From Chlorops oryzae (Eukaryota > Arthropoda > Insecta > Diptera > Chloropidae): 64,000 nucleotides of DNA. The stretch is taken from positions 36,721,502 through 36,785,501 of the forward strand of contig CM035808.1 of the NCBI GenBank assembly GCA_020466095.1, read 5' to 3'. The position numbers and the translations under genes are program-made. A model generated the notes under the pieces. It was not told the origin of the DNA, did no database searches, and worked only from the letters and a program-made list of their open reading frames with translations. Shown one piece after another: positions 55,420 through 64,000 of the stretch (position 1 is the stretch's first letter; each line of letters opens with the position of its first letter).

Positions 55420-56876
55420 ATATTATTTTTTTGTTCAATGTGATGAAGAAGTTGAACCGAATAAATCAATAATAGGCCTTAAATGTATATGAAATCAGCT
55501 ACAATCCAAGGCGAATACGATTGAAACTGGATCTATATGTTTGCTTGTGTTGAATTTTTGCAGACATTTTTACCACTATTAAAGATTTCAACATTTTATC
55601 CAATACAACGAAAAAATCATTGAGGTGGCTGTATCTGCTAAATTGGTAGTTGTCTTACGGAGTGTAGTAAAAAAGAGTCAATGCCAAAAAGTATGCTACG
55701 TATTTTTTAGATTTTGTTTCTCGCGCGTATCGTAGAGTCCCTCGGATATTTAAAAACAATTTTTATGGAAAAACGATCTTACAAGTATTTGAAGTAGTTT
55801 TTGGTTAAAAGTAAATTCGAAAAAATCACTCAAAACGAGAAAAATCCTTCTATTTGGTATCACTGGTGTCGTATGGAAAAAGAATTTTAAAATCAAGAAG
55901 AAGAAAAATAGAAGCCAGCAAATCTTTGTAAAATGGATTTCTGAACATTTGTTTCCCAAAGAAAAAAAATTTAATTATTAAGTACATTTATTTTTTGTGA
56001 AACAATTTTTCTACGTGTAAAAATAAAAAAAATTGTTTTGGATTTCTTGATTAATTTACTGAGTCTGTGTCGCCATTTGTTTCATATTTCTACCTTAAGG
56101 GGACCTTCTGGTCTAGAATTTTTTGAAAATTGATTTTTTTTTTTATATCATTTCGGAAGAATAGACTTTTAAGAATATGCTGGCAAAGTTTCGTGAAGAT
56201 ATTGACAATATTTGTTTTGCTACAGCCTTTTTAGAAGGTGGAGACAGCAGGCAGCGCGCTTGATCAAAGCAACTTTGAACGCGTTTATCTCAAAACTACT
56301 TTTTTTGACCTGGTGTGAATGAAAACAAAAAAAACCTTCGAACCGATTCGTCTGGAATTTTTATATCAACAAAACCTTAAAATCCTCTTCAGGGTTCCGA
56401 ATGCATTCTTGGGTCGGCAAGGACCCTCTGTTTCATGCAAATTCATGTTTTTTTCTATTGTTTTCTCGCATTCAAATAAAAATGTTATGTTATGTTACAT
56501 GTCATGTTTAACCATTTCGCGCAAGAATTTTTATTTAACATATAGGAAAATTCTCAAGTGAGTTTTAACTTTTTTTTTATACTTATATAATGTAGAAGGA
56601 ACATGTCCTGCAAGCAATTAATCACTTTAAAACAAATTTTTTTTTGTATCATGGCTGATTATACCCCAGTTAATCCGAGTTATTTTCCCTCGGATATAGG
56701 TACATATACATATATCATCGTTTTAGTTTCATGGCAAATATTTAAAGTTTCTTTGGGATAATTAAAAAATTTAATGAAAGCTGCGCTTTCTATATTGAAG
56801 AGGCAGGAAATGAAATTCTTCTACTACAAAGTCTTATAGAAATTTTCATCGTGATGACTTATTTCGTGCTTTTTAT
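55420..56876. other. AT-rich interval without a recognised gene
   Basis: Only short open frames without recognisable features. A phrase 'cgaagg...cacaaaa' type T-rich tract near 56130-56300 looks like worn repeat. Confidence 0.45.
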
Positions 56877-57810
56877 TAGGTATGGGTGATAGGTGAAAAA
56901 GTATCGCATTCGATAATATCGACTAAACGCTCTATCGATACGTGCTTAATGCGAAATATATATCGATGTATCGATACGTTGTTAATTTTCATTCTTTATT
57001 CCTGTGTTGAACAAATCACATTTTTTTCCCTTTAGAGCAGTGGTTATTTACTAGTTTGTGTATACAACCCTGTTATTTAATAAAATTTAAAGCAGCTTCA
57101 GAGCTGATTTTAAGTTTTTGTAGTTGGTAGTTGTGTAGTTGGTTGTAACACAGAGAACCATACAAAAACTATATAGAAATGATCAGCGTCAGCGTCACCA
57201 GGAGAATCGATTTAGCCATGTCCGTCCGTCTGTCTGCCTGTATACAGTTTTTTCATCGAAGGAGTTGAGTTATCTTGAAAAAATGAGTGCTCATGGGGAC
57301 ATAGGTAAGAGCATGTTCGAGAATGGACCCGATCGGTCCATTTTTAAGGGTACCTCCAGTACTAGGGTGTATTACAAAAATCCCAAAACTGCTCCAAAAT
57401 CGGACTTTTTCGAAATAGTTGAATGAAGTTTAGAATTTGAGAGTGTATTTAAGTCTCCGATTAGAATTCAAAAAATTTGGAAAAGTGGGCGTGGCAAAGG
57501 GGTGGTTTTGTTAAGGATATTGAAGAAAGTTTGGTATATGGGGCCTCTTATGGCCTTAAAAACCTGACTATAACACCTTTACTTGTTATATAAAAAATTT
57601 GATTTACATCGGCATAAAATCCATTTAAAAATTGCATCAAGGAGGAAGTTTATACAAAATTAGGTAATTTATCAACGTAAGATCGAATCCATACAGCCAA
57701 CACGCCAACAAACAGGCAATGATTCAAGAACAGCATTTTTCGATATTTGAGCTGTAGTATCGATTTTTAATATTGATATTTTTATGCAACAAAACTTTCT
57801 GCCCATCCTT
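56877..57810. mobile_element. Second copy of the GGATGGGC-ended element, carrying repeat D
   Basis: Left end taggtatgggtgat, right end gcccatcctt. Parts 56900-57120 match the mariner host at 45541 (tatcgactaaacg, gttgaacaaa, tttgtgtata, gcttcaga). It lacks the mariner, so it gives the empty site, but repeat D (57200-57590) lies inside it. Confidence 0.6.
57200..57590 (-). repeat. Dispersed repeat family D, copy 2
   Basis: Inverted relative to 28960-29660: cgtccgtctgtctg, ctgtatacagtttttt, aaatttggaaaagtgggcgtggcaaa and cctgactataacacc in order. Confidence 0.7.
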
Positions 57811-59193
57811 TCTTTCAATCAAAACAATAACTATCGGCTCAAAAAGAATTCAGCCAACTTGGCAGCGGTTCAACTTCTTGGAGGAAAAAATTGGAAAAAT
57901 TATTGGCAGCATTTCATGAATTCTAATTAAGCTAAAAACATTTTTTGTCGGATTGCAAGAATTTCTTTTTCATTTCTTTTAATTACGTCAGAGCAGAAGA
58001 GTCTTCCCGCAAAAGGAGACTGTTAAACGAAAATATTAGAAAAGCAAAAATAATGCAAGTTTACTTACAGCTCATATTTATTTACCCACATATCCATCTT
58101 CATCATTTTAATTCTTAGAGGAAAAGCTCCTCCAGAAACGATGGGGGACACGAGATGGGGATGGTCTGGGGAAGAACCCATTCGTGTTAATTATTTTCGT
58201 ACAATGACGACGAAAATGCAGCTCATCCATCAACTTATGGAAAGATGTAAAAGTTTGGAGAAAAAAAAAACAAGAATTATAAAACATACGAAGAAAAAAA
58301 AAAGAACTTTTCCGGAAAAGCTAAAGAGGAATAAAATCGAATGAAAATAGAAAAAATATGTATGAAGGTACCTCCTCTACATGGGAATCTGTCCAAAAAA
58401 ATCGAGGAAACGAAGCTACGAAAAAATTCGTTGCTTCCGTTCGCGCTGAGATGCCCTCAGGATGAAAATATCCTAATGGAAGCACTCAATGCTGTTTCTC
58501 GATATATCGTATGCATATGGCTTTGTCAAAGGATAACGTTAGGGTGACCAGATGGCGGGAGCATTATATGCTATCTCACTTTATGCCTTCAGGGTATTCC
58601 TGATGAATTCCGTTGTGTGTGAGTGTGTTGTGTGTGTGTGTGTGTGTGAAAAACGAAGAAGGTTTCATTTTATTCTTGGTACTTTAAATTAAATCCCCCA
58701 ATAGACTATCAATCAGGGGCGTAGCGAGAGAAAGAAGGCTTCGGTAGTGCTTATATTGGCCAAAGTGCTATATTGAACAATTATGAGACATTAACCAACA
58801 AAATGTTGGGGAGGGGCAAGAGGAAGCTTAGAGAGTCTTGGACCAAAAACCAAAAAACTCCAAAAAATTCATGACGTCCGATTTCGGTGAAAATTGATAT
58901 ATAGATGAAGTAAAAATTCTAACAATTTTGGGCTAAAATTTTTTCAAAAAAACCGATTACAACTACTTTTTGGACCAGTTTGGAACTAGACCCTAACTAG
59001 ACTAGTTGTAATCAGTTTTTTGGACAAATATTAGCGTCAAAATTGTAAGTGAGAAGCAATATTTGGCAGGCGTGTTCATACTAACGAGGCTGTTCACACT
59101 ATCAACGTAAAATGTGTGCGTGTTTAATTTGCTTTATTTGGTTCAAATATGTAGACAACATGAAAGGATCACAAAACAAATATTTTTTGTTAA

Positions 59194-59308
59194 CCCTTTA
59201 CTGCATGATAAATAAAAAAAAGTGGAAGAAATAATAGATTTAATAACCCTCGTCGGCTGATATATTAAATAAGTGGGGGAAATTTTTTTGTCACTATGAG
59301 ATAAAGGG
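59194..59308. mobile_element. TTAA-flanked MITE (piggyBac type)
   Basis: TTAA at 59190-59193 and 59309-59312; ends CCCTTTACTGCATGAT and ACTATGAGATAAAGGG are imperfect inverted repeats. 115 bp. Confidence 0.7.
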
Positions 59309-60159
59309 TTAAAGAGCTTAGTTTAATGAAAACAAGTAAAGGTTTTATAGTCAGACGAGCCTTAAAATGAAATACCCGACACAGACCCACATAAAAAAAT
59401 AAATAATTTGCTTATAATAGAGCGAACAAATTTAACATTCGTTCTTCTTGAACTCAAGTGGGCACATTATTTTTTCTTAAAAAGCATTACATAGTGACCA
59501 AAAGCTATGTATGTCGCGGCAGTAAATGAGGTGAGCTATGGAATTACGCAAATTTTAATCAGAGCTTTATTGTTCCCTGACCCAATATTTCAAATCAATC
59601 TAGTAATTTCTTCTTTTTGAAACGAAAATACAAGTGAATTTTTCATTTCCCATTTGTGGTATTTATACGATTCTCCGAATTGAGTTGCTTTAGAAAAACC
59701 TTTATATCGTGAAAAGGGTTTGTGTTGCTGTTCTGAGATTTGATACATGTACACACAACTGATTGGCCAACAATTTAAAATATCGTTTTAGGAAGACGGA
59801 CTGCTAATATGAGATATATGTTCATTCAAAGTCCAAAAAAAAAAAATTAAAATCTTTCAAAAAATTTTCACATTTTCTACTTTGAGCATCATTTTACACC
59901 ATTCATTTAACGTTTTGTAAGTTATTTTTGATGATGTTCTAAGAACACAACAGTTTTTAAAATTTTGTAATATTTTAAACCATATTTGAAAAAAATGAGT
60001 TTTAAAAATGCGATTTTCTCGAAACTCTGACGTGATGGAATTTTTTTGATATTTTTCAATTTTTCAGCACACAAAAATCTAATAGAAACACAGCAATTTA
60101 AAAGGGGTTTTTGATGCAGGCCTGTGTAATTTTTAAAACAGGCCCGAAAACAGGAGCAT

Positions 60160-60610
60160 TAAGAAAGAATAGTCTTAAGTTTTTTAAGGCCATAGGGGGC
60201 CCCATATACCGAATTTTGTTCAACTTCTTTATGAAAACCGTTTCTTTGCCACACCCACTTTTTCAATTTCGGGAAATTAAATCGCGAGCTTAAAAAAATC
60301 TCAGATTTTTCAAAAACTATTGTTTTGGGGGCAGTTTTGGGATTTTTGTGACAGACCCTAGTACTGAAGGTAGCCTTAATAATGGACCGATCAAGAAAAA
60401 CTTTGGGCAGGATGTTCATGGCTTCAAAGGAATCATACCTGCCATTTAAACTTCAGGTGTATTTTCGAAAAGCGTCCTTCTGCCACGCCCACTTTTCTTC
60501 TAACTTTCGGATGTCACATTAATTGCCTTTAAATATGTTCAAATGTTAAATTTCATCATAATATCTATAAAAACTCTGGCTTTGTCACGAAAAGTTTGAA
60601 CATCAGTGTA
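60160..60610 (+). repeat. Dispersed repeat family D, copy 3
   Basis: Words in the same order as copy 1: aaggccat, ccccatataccgaa, ttgccac(a/g)cccactttttc, cagttttgggatttttgtgac, ccctagtactg, atggaccgatc. The 5' 'aagtaaaggttttatagtcag' start may be at 59335, separated by unrelated DNA. Confidence 0.65.
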
Positions 60611-63042
60611 ATCTGTCGTATATGCCTCAAAGCATGTGTATTCCCAATACCAAGGTCTTCACAATATCCGGGGTTTACATTATCCAGACTCGACTGTATA
60701 TATTCAAATGTTCCCTAAAAGTGTCTAAAAAAGCTCCACAAAATTTATATCTCCTTAAAAGATTTATACATTTCAATCGTTAATGTCCGTGTGTTTGCCC
60801 GTGCGTATTGCTGGCATGGAATTGTTTACAAATCGCTATCGAAACGCCTGCATATCTAATGCAAAAAAAAAAAAAAAAAAAAAATAATAATAATAATAAA
60901 ATAAAAAAAAAGAATGCGGGAAAATGCAAAACAGCAAACAAGTTGGATCAGAAAGTCATAAACTAAAGACTTTGTTTACAAATTAAATGCAAGCGACGAG
61001 CCAAGAGCTACATACATACATACATATGTATATAAGTTGCAAGTTCAGTGGCGACATCTTCATCTTTGCTGGCCAAATCGAATCGAAAGGAATCGGGCAT
61101 CGAGTCGCATGGCATGGCAATGGCAATGGCATGCCCGTGGTCTGGTGTTTGTAGCGCGTGTTGGTGGCGAATAGGCTCGAGGGCAAGCGATATGCAAAAT
61201 CGACTTGTCTGCCATCTCGCTTATTTTGCATGCAGGCACCTTCCACATACTCAAAAGTCCAACACTCCACCCCGCCCTGTCGCTCTCTGTCTCTAACTGC
61301 CTTTACATTTCTCTTCAGTGGGTGCGGGACGCTTGCGATTCCGTTGCGGATATTTCCTCAAGGCAACAATTTTGCTTAAATGAAAATGAAAGAATTTTCT
61401 GCTATGATCTTGAGGTGCAACTGGCTGCTTCATCACACGCAACAATGTGTTCCAATGTTCAACCTTAAAAGTTCACTTCCTCCTACTGTCTTTGTCGCAA
61501 GCCTCGCAAACAAAAAAACAAACAAAAAAATCCTGTTCAGGCGCGATAGTTGGGCGCGTATCTGCATAAGCAACCGATTCGTACATGTGTTCGACATGAA
61601 TTTTAAATGATATGTTAAATAAGGCAAAAAGCATCAGAGATCGAGCCCAAAAGGCAGTTAAACTCACCTTAAGGATCCCTTCTCCAAAAGCGATGTTTGC
61701 ATGAACGCAACAAAAATCAAGAGGAAGACGAAAAAAAGTAGAAAAAAAACCGCATCGATCGAGCGACGAAATTTATGCGAATTCGAAATTCTTTCGCTTC
61801 CACGGACCTGTTCACATTAGATTCTTAAATTTCTTTGTTTTTATCATGTTTTTTTTTAAATATTTTTTTTTATTTCCGAGTAGTCGACTCCAATCGATCA
61901 GAAGTGGTCATGGTGTCCTGCTCTTAAAACGCATTTGCGTTCGTCAAATGTCGCAACGAACGATCGTAGAACGATCATCGAACGGCATAAATTGCGTGAG
62001 CGAGTTTTTTGGGTGCCTGCGGTTCAATTGCGGAAGTCGGGATCTGTTGCGTTTTTAGTTCTTGTCATGCAAATGAAACCTCAATGGCTACAAAGAACAA
62101 TGGAGTAGGTAAAAGGAGAAGTTAGAGCTTCGATCTTCGTAAGGGTGCCATAGTCGGATGAGCCCCACAATATTTTGTATGATCTACCTACATACATATA
62201 TCGAGCCAGATCGGAATGGATTTTTCTAAGTCGAATTTAAAAATAATGTTTTCTTTTAACCCCTTATCGCATAGGGGACATATTTTTCCCCATATAATTT
62301 TAAGAATTTACAGCACTTACAATATGTATTGCTATAAATCTTTAAACTTATTTATGTGGGGAAAATTTTGTCCCTCATTCGTAAATATTGGATACATTTT
62401 TTTCACTGAGGCAAAATCGCAATTATCAACACCGATCTGCCCTACTTAAGACTAGATGTCCATGCCGATGCTCTTCTTATTCCAGACTTAAAGAATAAAT
62501 ATCCCGAAGCTTATGTTTTATTGCTTACTAACCCGTTAACTGCTAATGCGCTCATGATAAATTCTGAGTGCGAAACGATTTAAAAGGGCACAGCCTCCAG
62601 TGAAACTAGAAATTAATAAAAAAAAAATTGTATTACTCAATATTTAGCTCCTTTTTTCCCATCACCATCACTACTCGTAAAACTTGCTCGTCAAATTTGC
62701 TCCCACTTAAAATATCTAGGCCGAAGACCTAAGAGGTCATTTTTAGGGAATTGTGATTTCCAACTCCCCCGATAAAATTCTCAATCGTTTTCGTGTCTTA
62801 CGAAATCGCATCGCAACAACGATTCGAATGAGAAGTGCCAGAGCCGAGGACATAAACACTTTCAGCTCTAACTATTGATGTGAGTGAGAGAAAGAGAGAG
62901 AGAGAGTGAGAGAGACAGAAATATCGGCGATCAGCATTATTTTCTTCGCATTTCGTTTGAATGTAATTTACAGTTTCGGCGGGGGAAAAACGCTTTTTCG
63001 CGCTTAAGTTAAGTACAAAATTATAGTTTAAGAGGCTTCTGC

Positions 63043-63274
63043 ATGCAGCCTCAAATTCACTCAGTGTTGTTGTTGTTGTTGTCGATCATTTTCCTCATTT
63101 TGGCCAGCTCGATTGCTGTGCTGTGTGCACTTGGGTTGGCACGATATTCCTCAATCGGCTCTTGTGGTTCTATTTCTCACAATGAAAATAACAACAACAA
63201 CAACAAAGTTGATAAGCCCACTGAGCATGCGCGCAATTTTTCCATTTTACCATTTTTGGAAGGCAATTTCGATG
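63043..63274 (+). CDS. Candidate first coding exon of a secreted or membrane protein
   Basis: ATG at 63043 opens MQPQIHSVLLLLLSIIFLIL, a strong signal peptide or membrane anchor, followed by SSIAVLCALGLARYSSIGSC, an Asn run (NNNNNN) with KVDKPTEHARNFSILPF and a possible donor GATG|gtagca after 63274; without splicing the frame stops at 63292-63294. Less AT-rich than its surroundings, preceded by GA repeats and a likely 5' UTR, as in long-intron fly genes. No domain is recognised and no second exon is visible in the window. Confidence 0.4.
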
Positions 63275-63294
63275 GTAGCATGTTAGGGCGATAA

Positions 63295-64000
63295 TGGCCA
63301 ATGACGTGAAACACTAATTTTAGCCTTAAAATACTGATGCTTTCGGTCGGGTTTTTGAATAAATTTGCTCTTTCTCTCTTCAGGTATTGAGTGGTTTTAT
63401 GGAGAGTAAAGAGGGTTAAAAAAATTTTAAGTAGATTGAAAAAAGTTCGCGTAGACTTTAAAATTATGCTTGTTGTAAATAGCGCAGGCATGTCTTCGGG
63501 AGGAATTCTTTCAAATATTCAACACATGCAAATATATATAACTGATTTCAATCAATCCGCAGATTCGATTTTCACTGATTCCATATATTGGCCTGGGTTG
63601 AAATTTTGCAGGAATTCTTGCGTTATTGGAAATCGGGCATTAAAATTTCATCGCTGCAAAGAGAAGCCTTATTCCTTATTTTCCCGGGAATTTCTTCCCA
63701 GTGGATTTGAAAAAAAAAAAAATTTTAAACACATTGTGCGACGCATCGTTTTGGAGTTATCTTCACGTATTTATCACTAAAAATATTTTTTTTTGCGAAA
63801 TTGACATTAAAGCTTCAACAATTTATATAAAAAAATTTTTGTGAAAAAGAGGGGCCCCATATTTTTACCACATGTAGTGCTTACGATTCTACATCGATTT
63901 GTTTAAGAATATTTAAAGCCCGGGCTTTCTGAAGGGGCCCAAAATTTGCATAGAACTTTTTTTAAGTCGCACATTTTTTTTGAGGGGACCCCGGTAAAAA
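63295..64000. other. Right edge, no recognised gene
   Basis: AT-rich. The open frame 63391-63780 has no recognisable features and no start context; it could be intron of the gene begun at 63043. Confidence 0.45.

Larger units (their letters stand above)
57811..63042. other. AT-rich interval, repeats only
   Basis: Contains a GT microsatellite (58618-58648), a TTAA element (59194-59308), repeat D copy 3 (60160-60610), a palindromic low-copy stretch with 'ggcatggcaatggcaatggc' (about 61108-61130), a 'ttatcgcatagggg' phrase (62260) and a GA run (62886-62916). Around 61860-62060 the base composition is less AT-rich and could be a promoter or 5' UTR, but no gene can be built. Confidence 0.5.

Noticed and set aside
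61048..61379. Several overlapping open frames on both strands
   Set aside because: Three or more frames are open at once because the stretch is less AT-rich and has short repeats; none has a splice or domain pattern.

Overview
The window looks like a piece of a higher-fly (brachyceran dipteran) nuclear genome. It is AT-rich, has short GT-AG introns (48-260 bp) beside one intron of 6.3 kb, carries fly-type genes (a CG8745-like phospho-lyase and a yolkless/vitellogenin receptor with the insect 5+8 ligand-repeat layout), is full of small inverted-repeat transposons, and holds a Himar1-like mariner. No bacterial, viral or CRISPR signal was seen. All exon boundaries were read by eye from splice signals and reading phase.

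Layout. 1-1190: flank or intron. 1191-9427 (+): three coding exons of an ethanolamine-phosphate phospho-lyase-like PLP enzyme, N-terminus missing. 9889-10540: a long GA/purine tract between two convergent genes. 11153-17646 (-): the whole coding region of a vitellogenin receptor (yl), about 1891 residues in eight coding exons, with one single-base frameshift near 15294, a start codon that appears split AT|G by an intron, and an 84-nt intron that stays open if retained. 17647-24011: gene-free, rich in small non-autonomous transposons.

24012-44842 is a cluster of six secreted low-complexity YLP/SYSPP proteins, called here YLP1 to YLP6, transcribed +,-,-,-,-,-. Each has the same design: a TATA box 85-100 bp before the ATG, a first coding exon of only ATG (ATG ATG in YLP3), a short phase-0 intron, a signal peptide, a mature N-terminus like D-V-S-H-L and a C-terminus like N-G-G-Y-V-Y. 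YLP4 and YLP5 lie in a tandem duplication; YLP4 has a one-base frameshift. The cluster next to the yolk receptor suggests, without proving, an extracellular-matrix role in eggshell or cuticle.

44843-64000 is mostly transposon remnants: a CCCAG-ended element, a nested insertion of mariner inside an older MITE, TTAA-flanked and GGTCATTCCAT-ended elements, and a dispersed repeat. Candidate genes not firmly identified are at 40518-40827, 49604-49920 and 63043-63274.
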